From assembly GCA_965221545.1 (NCBI GenBank), contig OZ244901.1:4526001-4590000 (forward strand): 64,000 nucleotides of DNA. The letters run 5' to 3'. Each line of letters opens with the position of its first letter. The stretch's first letter is position 1. Shown one piece after another: positions 28,446-35,946 of this stretch. The notes beneath the pieces are model-generated. The model made no database searches, had not been told where the DNA came from, and saw only the letters and a program-made list of their open reading frames with translations. A program made the translations under genes and the position numbers. This stretch comes from JAJEFO01 sp022819605 (GTDB lineage Bacteria; Pseudomonadota; Alphaproteobacteria; Rhodobacterales; Rhodobacteraceae).

Positions 28446-29450
28446 CTACGCTTGCTGGGTATCCGCGCACGCGGTGCGGCCGCGCGTTCGCAACCCGTCG
28501 GTCACGCGCACAAGTTCCGCGCTTATTCCCGGTTCGCTGAGCGCGTGGCCGGCCCGCGCAACGATCCTCAGGTTCGAGCCCGGCCAGTGCGCGTGCAGTC
28601 GAAACGCGCCTGCCGGCGGACAAATCATGTCATACCTGCCCTGCACGATGAAACCCGGAATGCCGGAAATGCGGCCTAGATTGGCCTCGATCCAGCCGTC
28701 GTGTTCGAGAAAGCCCTTGTTCATGAAATAGTGGTTCTCGAGCCGGGCAAAGGCACGGGCAAATTCGGACGGACTTGGGCTTCCCGAACCGTCGTTCCGC
28801 ATCGACGCCAAGGTGTTCTCCCAGCTTGTCCACGCCCGTGCAAAGCGGATCTCGCCCTTCACGTCGCCGGAAAACAGCCGCCGCGAGTAGGCGGTGATCA
28901 GGTCATCCTGCTCGTCTGCGGGAATCATGTCGACAAAGCGTGACCAGACATCCGGCCAGAACGCGCCCGCGCCGCCGCCATAGAACCAGTCGAGTTCGGA
29001 CTGAGTCATCAAGAAGACGCTGCGCAGAATGAAATTCGCCACCCGTTCCGGATGCGTGATCCCGTAGATCAGGGCCAGTGCCGCACCCCAGCTGCCGCCA
29101 AAGACGTTCCAGCGGTTCAGACCGAAAGCCTCCCGTATCGTCTCAATGTCGCGCACCAGATGCCAGGTCGTGTTGCTGTCAACGCTTGCATGCGGACGTG
29201 ATCTTCCGCAGCCGCGCTGGTCAAACAGGATGACCCGATAGAAGTCCGGATCGAAATATCTTCGCATGGCAGGATTGCATCCGCCTCCCGGCCCGCCGTG
29301 CAGGACAACGACCGGAGCCCCCTTCGGGTTGCCGCACTGCTCGACATAGAGCCGGTGGCCTTCGCCGACGTCGAGCATTCTCTGATCGTACGGTTCGATC
29401 CGCGGATAAAGGTACTGCGACGCCGTTTTTTGGTCTGACGGTTTGTCCAT
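28446..29450 (-). CDS. pip: Proline iminopeptidase
   Basis: The 334-residue alpha/beta-hydrolase removes N-terminal proline from peptides. It shows the oxyanion segment HGGPGGGCNP, the nucleophile Ser120 in GGSWGAALAL, Asp in GRYDMICP and His in AGHALSEPG. FDQRGCGRS is a hallmark of the S33 family. ATG at 29448-29450 gives the family length of about 320-335; the frame extends 14 codons further without similarity. It is divergent from ubiG with about 70 bp between. Confidence 0.93.
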   Translation of the reverse strand: MDKPSDQKTASQYLYPRIEPYDQRMLDVGEGHRLYVEQCGNPKGAPVVVLHGGPGGGCNPAMRRYFDPDFYRVILFDQRGCGRSRPHASVDSNTTWHLVRDIETIREAFGLNRWNVFGGSWGAALALIYGITHPERVANFILRSVFLMTQSELDWFYGGGAGAFWPDVWSRFVDMIPADEQDDLITAYSRRLFSGDVKGEIRFARAWTSWENTLASMRNDGSGSPSPSEFARAFARLENHYFMNKGFLEHDGWIEANLGRISGIPGFIVQGRYDMICPPAGAFRLHAHWPGSNLRIVARAGHALSEPGISAELVRVTDGLRTRGRTACADTQQA

Positions 29451-29519
29451 GAAGGCTCTATATACGGGAGTGAAGACCGATTCACGGAACATTTTCAGCA
29501 GGAGCCGACGAAAGGCAAC

Positions 29520-30260
29520 ATGTCAAAGGCATCGACAATCGACCCTGCGGAAATCGAGAAGTTCCAGGCGATGGCCGCCGAATGGTGGGATCCGTCCGGG
29601 AAATTCAAGCCTCTCCACATGCTGAATCCCTGCCGTCTGGACTACATTGCGTCGCAGATTGCTGCCGAATTCGACCGTGACCTTTCCATGCGAGCGCCTT
29701 TCTCCGGCCTCCGCATCCTGGACATCGGCTGCGGCGGCGGGCTCCTGTCGGAACCCATGGCCCGCCTCGGGGCGGAGGTCGTGGGCGTCGATGCCGCAGA
29801 ACGCAATGTCCCGGTGGCCAGCCTGCATGCGGACGAGCAGGGACTGTCCATCGACTTTCGCCATGCCACGGCCGAGGATCTCATGGCCGAGGGTGAAACG
29901 TTCGACGCGGTCCTGAACATGGAAGTGATCGAGCACGTGTCCGATCCGGGCGCCTTCCTGACGGCCTGCCATGATCTTCTGAAGCCCGGCGGACTGATGA
30001 CCTGCTCGACCATAAACCGAACGGCCAAGAGTTTCGCCCTGGCCATCGTCGGAGCGGAATACGTCATGCGATGGCTGCCTGCGGGCACACATCAGTGGTC
30101 CAGGTTCATCACTCCGGACGAACTCTTCGGTCTGCTTCGCCAGGCAGGGCTCGAGCCGGTCGACCGGACCGGCTTCGTCTTCGATCCTCTCGGATGGAGA
30201 TGGCGCCTTTCGGACCGCGACCTTGCAGTGAACTACGTCACGACGTCTCTTCGTCCCTAG
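29520..30260 (+). CDS. ubiG: Ubiquinone biosynthesis O-methyltransferase UbiG
   Basis: The 246-residue class I methyltransferase carries out both O-methylations in ubiquinone synthesis. SAM-binding motif I is LDIGCGGGLLSEPMARLG (about residues 66-83), preceded by the UbiG-specific AAEWWDPSGKFKPLHMLNPCRLDYI. The late motif HEWxxFxxPxEL appears here as THQWSRFITPDEL. The 3' end overlaps the convergent MarR gene by 23 bp. Confidence 0.97.
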   Translation: MSKASTIDPAEIEKFQAMAAEWWDPSGKFKPLHMLNPCRLDYIASQIAAEFDRDLSMRAPFSGLRILDIGCGGGLLSEPMARLGAEVVGVDAAERNVPVASLHADEQGLSIDFRHATAEDLMAEGETFDAVLNMEVIEHVSDPGAFLTACHDLLKPGGLMTCSTINRTAKSFALAIVGAEYVMRWLPAGTHQWSRFITPDELFGLLRQAGLEPVDRTGFVFDPLGWRWRLSDRDLAVNYVTTSLRP

Positions 30261-30708
30261 CCGTCTCGTCGAGTCGCTGGCGCAATTCCCGCATCACGGG
30301 CAATGCACTTCGCAATCGCTCTTCCCCGATGGCGCTGACCGCCTGTGCCAGGACAGGCGCAACCGATGCCAAGGCAATGTCCCATGCCTTGCGGCCCGAT
30401 GGGCTGATCGCGACCAGCTTTTTTCGCGCGTCATCCCAGTCGGGCCGGACATGAATGTAGCCCGCCCGTTGCAGCCTTCCGATCGTGTTTGTCATTGCGC
30501 CTCGCGAGACGTGAAAGGCGCGCGCCAGCTGCGCCGGAGTCCGCTCTCCTCCGTGCCGGGCCAGGTGATGCAGTATCGAAAACTGGCTGAACTCCATTCC
30601 CTTTGGCAAAACCTTGCCAATCCGGCTCCGAACCAGATGGTCCGCCATGAACATTTCGCTGAACAGCGCGATGGCCAGCTGGTCGACAGTGTCTCGGGAG
30701 TCCGGCAT
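30238..30708 (-). CDS. MarR-family transcriptional regulator
   Basis: The 156-residue winged-helix protein has the MarR order of helices: FSQFSILHHLARHGGERTPA, then the recognition region LARAFHVSRGAMTNTIGRLQ and the wing YIHVRPDWDDARKKLVAI. No cysteine in the DNA-binding region suggests a thiol switch. Its ATG overlaps the nit stop by one base, so it is last in a grxC-nit-marR operon. The ligand and targets are unknown; the operon link hints at self-control or redox/amide metabolism but does not prove it. Confidence 0.88.
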   Translation of the reverse strand: MPDSRDTVDQLAIALFSEMFMADHLVRSRIGKVLPKGMEFSQFSILHHLARHGGERTPAQLARAFHVSRGAMTNTIGRLQRAGYIHVRPDWDDARKKLVAISPSGRKAWDIALASVAPVLAQAVSAIGEERLRSALPVMRELRQRLDETARDEETS

Positions 30709-31535
30709 CAGGCCTTGGTGTAGAATTGTTCGCTGGTCAGTGACGGAATGCGCCGTCTTGCATCATCGACCTCGCTCATGTTCAGGTCAACCAGGTTCAC
30801 GCCGGGCACCTCCCCGCCATCGCACAGGATGCGGCCCCACGGGTCGACGGCCAGGGAATGTCCATATGTCTTCCTTTGCCGACCCCGGCTCGCCGGATGA
30901 ACGCCGCATTGCGCCGGCGCAAGCACGAAGCATCCGGTCTCGATTGCGCGTGCCCGCAGCAGCGCCTCCCAATGCGCCTTCCCCGTATCGGGTGAAAACG
31001 CGGACGGTATCGTGAGGATCCTGGCGCCGGCCTTTGCAAGGCCCCGGAAAAGATAGGGAAATCGCAGGTCATAGCATATCGTCAACCCGACGGGCTCGCC
31101 GTCCACCGCCCCCAGCACCGCCTTGTCACCGGCACGATATCCGTCGCTTTCCCGATAGATTTCGGTCTCGCTGATCGATACGTCGAACATGTGGATCTTG
31201 TCGTAACGCGCTGCAATTCTGCCTTCCGGAGAAATCAGGAACGAACGGTTGATGAATCGTTTCTCGTCCCCGGACTTCAAGGCCAGTGACCCGAGCAAGA
31301 GCCAGATATCGAGCCGCGCGGCCACGCGGCGCAGCGCGGCGAGCATCTTGTCCTGTTCCTCGACATCCAGCACTTCGTCCTGGTGCGTCCGACTCGTGGA
31401 CACGCAGTTTGTCACCTCCGGCGTCAGGACGAACGTTGCGCCGGCCTCCGCCGCGTCCTCCACAAGACCTGATACGGTCCGCAGGTTTTCCTGCGGGTCG
31501 TCAGACGAGTTTAGCTGAAGAAGGGCGGCTTTCAT
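30708..31535 (-). CDS. Carbon-nitrogen hydrolase, Nit2/omega-amidase-like
   Basis: The 275-residue nitrilase-superfamily amidase has the Glu-Lys-Cys triad: Glu40 in LTPEVTN, Lys in YDKIHMFDV and Cys in TICYDLRFP. KIHMFDV and YDLRFP fit the Nit1/Nit2 branch, whose members hydrolyse alpha-ketoglutaramate or deaminated glutathione. Being coupled to a glutaredoxin gene by a 4-bp overlap fits a glutathione-repair role, but that is inference. It is soluble with no signal peptide. Confidence 0.87.
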   Translation of the reverse strand: MKAALLQLNSSDDPQENLRTVSGLVEDAAEAGATFVLTPEVTNCVSTSRTHQDEVLDVEEQDKMLAALRRVAARLDIWLLLGSLALKSGDEKRFINRSFLISPEGRIAARYDKIHMFDVSISETEIYRESDGYRAGDKAVLGAVDGEPVGLTICYDLRFPYLFRGLAKAGARILTIPSAFSPDTGKAHWEALLRARAIETGCFVLAPAQCGVHPASRGRQRKTYGHSLAVDPWGRILCDGGEVPGVNLVDLNMSEVDDARRRIPSLTSEQFYTKA

Positions 31536-31792
31536 GTCGCTTCGAGCAGCGGGTCCAGCCTCCCGGCCCGCTCCAGCGCCGACAGGTCGTCATATCCGCC
31601 CACGTGACGATCCCCCACGAAAACCTGCGGCACCGTCCGGCGTCCGCCGGCACGCATCGTCATTGCCCTCCTCGCTTCCAGGTCGCCCAGAACGTCAATC
31701 TCGGAAAACGGCACGCCCTTGCCGGCCAGCAGGCGCTTTGCTGCACGGCAATAACCGCATAGGGGCGACGTATATATCCTTACAGTCTTCAC
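31532..31792 (-). CDS. grxC: Glutaredoxin 3
   Basis: The 86-residue thioredoxin-fold protein has the dithiol active site CGYC in YTSPLCGYCRAAKRLL, the cis-proline TVPQVFVGDRHVGGYDDL and family length. It uses glutathione to reduce disulfides and mixed disulfides. I chose GTG at 31790-31792; the frame runs further upstream without similarity. It is first in the grxC-nit-marR group. In relatives a comF gene often precedes grxC; the 141-bp upstream gap is too small for one. Confidence 0.92.
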   Translation of the reverse strand: MKTVRIYTSPLCGYCRAAKRLLAGKGVPFSEIDVLGDLEARRAMTMRAGGRRTVPQVFVGDRHVGGYDDLSALERAGRLDPLLEAT

Positions 31793-31933
31793 TTGACCAA
31801 CCTTGGACAACCGCAGACTAGGTAGTGGTTTTTCGCGATCTGCGCCAGCATTTGCGTGAAGCGGCGCCACCGTGAACGCGCAAACCGGAAAGCGCGTTGC
31901 ATTTGCGGCGTGCGGCCTTACCTTCGCGCCGCC

Positions 31934-32752
31934 ATGATCGGCTCGCCTGAAATCACCGACCGGAAGGCGCTTGCGCTGCATCGGGCCCGTGCGGCCCGTT
32001 CACCGGAACTCTTTCTTCACGAGGAGGCGGCGTTCGAAATTCGGGCACGGCTCGCAGAGATCAGCAGGGAATTCCGCGCTCCGGTCCTGATCGGGCACGT
32101 GACACCACCAGTCGCGGCGCTGCTTCCTGGCGCGCCGCGCATCGACGACACCCCCACGCTTGCCCTCGACCGCGAAACCCACGACTTGGTTCTCCATTGC
32201 TTCGGCCTGCATTGGGCAGACGACCCGGTTGGCCAGATCGTCCAGTCCCGCCTCGCCCTCGTGCCGGACGGATTGTTCCTGGGCGTGATGTTCGGTGGCG
32301 CCACGCTGCATGAGCTTCGCGCATCGCTGGCAGAGGCCGAGGCCCGCCTCTCGGGCGGCCTTTCCCCGCGCGTCCTGCCCATGGCAGACATTGCCAGCCT
32401 CGGCGGACTGCTTCAACGCGCCGGACTTGCGCTTCCCGTCGCCGACAGCGTCAGCACGACGGTTCGCTACTCCGACCTCGCCAAGCTGGCCGCAGACCTG
32501 CGAGGGATGGGCGAGACCAACGCGCTTGCGTCCCGCAGCGCGTCCTTGCCTTCCCGGCAGATCTTTCGCGAAACCGAGAGAATATACCGACAGAGCTTTG
32601 CCGATGACGACTATCTGGTCGCGACGTTCGAAATGGTCTTCCTGACCGGCTGGGCTCCCTCTGCAAGCCAGCAAGAGCCGCTACGGCCCGGCACTGCCAG
32701 CACCCGTCTTGCCGAGGCTCTTGGCGTGAAGGAATCCAGGCTCAAGCGGTGA
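31934..32752 (+). CDS. Methyltransferase-like protein of the NDUFAF5/BioC-related family
   Basis: The 272-residue protein resembles alphaproteobacterial relatives of the complex I assembly factor NDUFAF5: an N-terminal DRKALALHRARAARSPELFLHEEA segment, then LVLHCFGLHWADDPVGQIVQ and GGATLHELRASLAEAE. The usual GxGxG SAM-binding motif is not visible, which is also common in this subfamily. A role in respiratory complex I assembly is possible from homology only. ATG at 31934 matches the family start; no clear ribosome-binding site. hemH follows about 125 bp later. Confidence 0.7.
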   Translation: MIGSPEITDRKALALHRARAARSPELFLHEEAAFEIRARLAEISREFRAPVLIGHVTPPVAALLPGAPRIDDTPTLALDRETHDLVLHCFGLHWADDPVGQIVQSRLALVPDGLFLGVMFGGATLHELRASLAEAEARLSGGLSPRVLPMADIASLGGLLQRAGLALPVADSVSTTVRYSDLAKLAADLRGMGETNALASRSASLPSRQIFRETERIYRQSFADDDYLVATFEMVFLTGWAPSASQQEPLRPGTASTRLAEALGVKESRLKR

Positions 32753-32876
32753 TTTCCCCTGCACTGTCGGACAGGGTCTTGCTGCGCGCATTGACAGCCC
32801 GCCCAGAGGTCCTGCGGGTCGACAGGTCCGCGGCCCTGCTGGACAAGAATGGGCTGCTGTGGTGGATGGCAGGACG

Positions 32877-33920
32877 ATGACGGACACCAACGCCCAATTG
32901 CCGCCCGGTCACCCGGGCGTCCCGCCGGAAAGAACTGGCGTGCTTCTGGCGAATCTCGGCACTCCGGACGGATACGGCTACTGGCCGATGCGCCGCTACC
33001 TGAACGAATTCCTGTCCGACCGCCGGGTCATCGACTACGCACCGTGGAAATGGCAGCCGCTGCTCCAGGCGGTGATTCTCTCCCGCCGCCCCTTCACGTC
33101 CGGGGCAGCATACAAGTCGATCTGGAACGAAGAAGCCGGCGAAAGCCCGCTCTTGACGATCACCAAGGCGCAAACCGCCAAGATGCGTTCCTTGCTTGCC
33201 CAGCGCTACGGTGACCGTGTCATCGTCGATTTCTGCATGCGGTACGGCAAGCCCTCGACGCGATCGAAGGTCCGCTCGTTCATTGACCTCGGGTGTCGCC
33301 GGATACTCTTCTTTCCACTGTATCCCCAATATGCCGGCGCAACGACCGCGACGGCTAACGACCAGTTCTTTCGCTCGCTCATGGTGGAGAAATGGCAGCC
33401 CGCAATCCGCACGGTTCCGGCATATTTCGATCATCCGTCCTACATCGAGGCGCTGGCCCGCTCCATCGAGCGCGCCCTGGCTGCGTCGCACACAGCGCCT
33501 GACATCCTTGTCTGTTCATATCACGGCATGCCCGAGCGCTACCTGGCGGAAGGCGACCCGTATCACTGCCAATGCCAGAAAACGACGCGTCTCCTGAAGG
33601 GGCGCCTGGGCTGGCCGGACAGCCGCCTTGTCACGACATTCCAATCCCGCTTCGGCCCCGAAGAGTGGCTCAAGCCCTATACGGTCGACAAGGTGGCAGA
33701 CCTTGCAAAGTCCGGGCGGAAGAACATTGCCGTGGTCGCGCCCGCATTTTCGGCCGACTGCATTGAAACGCTTGAAGAAATCAACGGCGAGATCCGCGAG
33801 AGCTTCGAGAACGCCGGGGGCGAGAGCTTCAGTTACATTCCCTGTCTCAACGACGACGATGCCCACATGGAGGCGTTGGCGGAAATCATCGGAGAACACA
33901 TCGGGGGATGGACCAACTGA
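32877..33920 (+). CDS. hemH: Ferrochelatase
   Basis: The 347-residue enzyme inserts iron into protoporphyrin IX, the last haem step. Signatures are GVLLANLGTPDGYGYWPMRRYL near the N-terminus (quoted here to its first residues, GVLLANLGTPDG), FPLYPQYAGATTAT, the catalytic CSYHGMPERY and the late AFSADCIETLEEI with the conserved glutamates. ATG at 32877 has AGGACG upstream. It is likely membrane-associated. The previous haem step is served by HemJ at 59.4 kb. Confidence 0.97.
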   Translation: MTDTNAQLPPGHPGVPPERTGVLLANLGTPDGYGYWPMRRYLNEFLSDRRVIDYAPWKWQPLLQAVILSRRPFTSGAAYKSIWNEEAGESPLLTITKAQTAKMRSLLAQRYGDRVIVDFCMRYGKPSTRSKVRSFIDLGCRRILFFPLYPQYAGATTATANDQFFRSLMVEKWQPAIRTVPAYFDHPSYIEALARSIERALAASHTAPDILVCSYHGMPERYLAEGDPYHCQCQKTTRLLKGRLGWPDSRLVTTFQSRFGPEEWLKPYTVDKVADLAKSGRKNIAVVAPAFSADCIETLEEINGEIRESFENAGGESFSYIPCLNDDDAHMEALAEIIGEHIGGWTN

Positions 33921-33948
33921 CTTGTGGAACGGCGACCCGCGACCGCAG

Positions 33949-34530
33949 TCAGATCACCAATACCTTCGTCCCGACTTTCGCGAGGCCGTAGAGTTCCGAG
34001 ATATGCTCATTGTACAGGCCAATGCAGCCATTCGATGATCGGCGGCCGATCTTGCGCGTGTCATGGGTGCCGTGGATGCGATAATACGTCCAGCTCAGGT
34101 ATATTGCATGCGTACCGAGCGGATTGTCCGGTCCTGGCGGCACGTAGTCTGGCCATTCCGGATTCCGCTTCTTCATTGCCGGCGTCGGTCGCCAGTCCGG
34201 GCCCTCGACCTTGCCCACCACCTTCGTGTGTCCCCTTCGCGTCAAGTCTTCCGACATCGGCACGCTGGTGGGGTAGAGCTTGTAGATTGACTGGTCGTCA
34301 TTCCAGTAATGAAGCGCGCGCGCGGAAATGTCCACGAGGATCGCGCCATTGCGGGTGTTGTCAAAGTAGGGCTGCCAGTCCAGCGCCCGGAAACCCGACG
34401 CATTCCGCCTCACCATTCCCGCAACCGAATCCCGAAATTCGGTCGTGCCCTGCTGGGCAATTGCCGGTGCGGCCATCACCGCGGCCGAACCTGCCAGGAA
34501 CGTGCGGCGCGAAACAGGATCGCTTGCCAA
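33949..34530 (-). CDS. L,D-transpeptidase (YkuD domain) with Tat signal
   Basis: The 193-residue protein starts with a twin-arginine signal (SRRTFLAGSAAVMAAPAIAQ) and has one YkuD domain ending in the catalytic HGTHDTRKIGRRSSNGCIGL, with His153 and Cys169. Such enzymes make 3-3 peptidoglycan cross-links or attach proteins to peptidoglycan. The start is TTG at 34528-34530, supported by GGGGAGA. It is the first of two transpeptidase genes in 1.8 kb and is the ErfK/YbiS-like type. Confidence 0.9.
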   Translation of the reverse strand: MASDPVSRRTFLAGSAAVMAAPAIAQQGTTEFRDSVAGMVRRNASGFRALDWQPYFDNTRNGAILVDISARALHYWNDDQSIYKLYPTSVPMSEDLTRRGHTKVVGKVEGPDWRPTPAMKKRNPEWPDYVPPGPDNPLGTHAIYLSWTYYRIHGTHDTRKIGRRSSNGCIGLYNEHISELYGLAKVGTKVLVI

Positions 34531-34689
34531 GGCTGTCTCCCCGATCGACGATTCAATTCGGCGGCGAGCATACGGGAAGTGCCCTGCAAGCTCAATTCAC
34601 AGTGGCGTCACTGCGCCGAACGAGCGTCTCAATGTTTGAACCGGACAAAACATGCAGGTATGGACGGATCACTTCTGTAAAGGCGGTCG

Positions 34690-35250
34690 ATGATGGCTCG
34701 TGCGTGCCTGCTGATTGTTGCCCTGGTCCTCGCATCCTGTGAGGAAGTCGAGCCGGTGTTCGGGCCGGACGGAAGGCCGGTGCCTCAAGTCTACGAGATC
34801 AGTGACGACGACCTGGCAAGAATCCAGTTCCGCATGCTCGATTCCGTAAACACCCTGCGTCAGGCGCGCGGACTGGAGCCCGTCAGCCTGTCCGCGCATC
34901 TCAACGCCGCAGCAAAAACCCACGCGCTTGACATGTCCGTCCAGAACCGGCCTTGGCATTTCGGGTCTGACGGCTCCAGCCCGCTGGATCGAGTGGCCCG
35001 TGCCGGCTACTCAGGCCGGCTCATTGGCGAGAACATCTCCGAAACCTATGAAACCGAGATCGAGACGCTCTCGGCCTGGATGGAAAAGCCCGAGGCCCGG
35101 CAAGTGATCCTTGATCCACGTGCCGGCGACATCGGCTTTGCCTGGCACCAGGAGTCATCGGGCAAGATCTGGTGGACGCTGGTCATGGGGAAACCGGAGG
35201 CGACGGCTCGGGATGGCGGCGAAAGCGGAGCCGGAACAGCGTCGCAATAG
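34690..35250 (+). CDS. CAP/SCP-domain lipoprotein
   Basis: The 186-residue protein has a lipoprotein signal with lipobox LASC (Cys17) and one CAP domain: MLDSVNTLRQARGLEPVSLS, HALDMSVQNRPWHFGSDGSS and RLIGENISETY. Bacterial CAP proteins of the YkwD group are exported and of uncertain function. A candidate promoter, TTGAAC-17 bp-TATGGA, lies just upstream (about 34634-34662). ATG at 34690 follows AAAGGCGG. It sits between two oppositely oriented L,D-transpeptidases, which suggests a cell-envelope role. Confidence 0.85.
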   Translation: MMARACLLIVALVLASCEEVEPVFGPDGRPVPQVYEISDDDLARIQFRMLDSVNTLRQARGLEPVSLSAHLNAAAKTHALDMSVQNRPWHFGSDGSSPLDRVARAGYSGRLIGENISETYETEIETLSAWMEKPEARQVILDPRAGDIGFAWHQESSGKIWWTLVMGKPEATARDGGESGAGTASQ

Positions 35251-35257
35251 CTGCCCC

Positions 35258-35767
35258 TTATCGATAGATGTGGACCGGCGTTCCGTTGTGCACCATTGCG
35301 TAGACTTCCTCCATCTCGGAATTGGTCACGGCAATGCAGCCCCATGTCCAGTCAGCCCGCCGACGCACGGCCCGCAACGGACTCCAGGGACCCTGGCCGT
35401 GAATGAAGATGTCGCTGCCGGGATCGACGCCCCTTGCACTGGCTTCGGCAAAGTCTTGTTCATTCGGATAGTTGATGCCCAGGGAAAGGTGGAACTTGCT
35501 GTCTGGGTTGCGCCGGTTCACGTAATAGGAGCCTTCTGGCGTTTTCCCGTCGCCCTCTTCCATCTTGTCGCCCTGCGGCGCAAAGCCCAGATCGACCTTG
35601 TATGACTTGAGAACCTTGCCTCCGTGATGAAGATTCATGGCCCGCGCGTCCTTGTGGACGGTGACATGGGTCACTTTCGGCCCGTCATAGCGCCGAAACT
35701 TCGATGCACAGCCCGCCAGCGAGAAGGCAAGCGCAACCACCACGCAGAATCTGAAAGCCGCTCGCAT
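35258..35767 (-). CDS. L,D-transpeptidase lipoprotein (YafK-like)
   Basis: The 169-residue protein has a lipobox LAGC (Cys20) and a YkuD domain with IFIHGQGPW (His123) and WTWGCIAVTN (Cys144). The WGCIAV form and short length fit the YafK/DpaA group, some of whose members cut rather than form peptidoglycan cross-links, for example releasing Braun's lipoprotein. It converges on the CAP-domain lipoprotein with only 7 bp between the stops. ATG at 35767. Which reaction it carries out is open. Confidence 0.88.
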   Translation of the reverse strand: MRAAFRFCVVVALAFSLAGCASKFRRYDGPKVTHVTVHKDARAMNLHHGGKVLKSYKVDLGFAPQGDKMEEGDGKTPEGSYYVNRRNPDSKFHLSLGINYPNEQDFAEASARGVDPGSDIFIHGQGPWSPLRAVRRRADWTWGCIAVTNSEMEEVYAMVHNGTPVHIYR

Positions 35768-35946
35768 GTTCTACCTGAATTCTGCCTCGAAAAGAACAAT
35801 AGACGAAAACCGCGACCATGCAAACCGCTTCGATCAAGGCGACCGTTTCCGAAGCCAGGGCCATGGAGACATGGAGCAACGCGGCTTGCCTCGCTCCGAG
35901 AAGCTCGAACACCTTACGAGGCCCGGGACGCCCGTTCGGGAGCCGC

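Noticed and set aside
31934..32752. Missing GxGxG motif in the methyltransferase-like protein as a sign of decay
   Set aside because: As I recall, related alphaproteobacterial NDUFAF5-like proteins also lack it, and the gene is otherwise intact.
32790..32830. TTGACA before hemH as a promoter
   Set aside because: No acceptable -10 hexamer at 15-19 bp.
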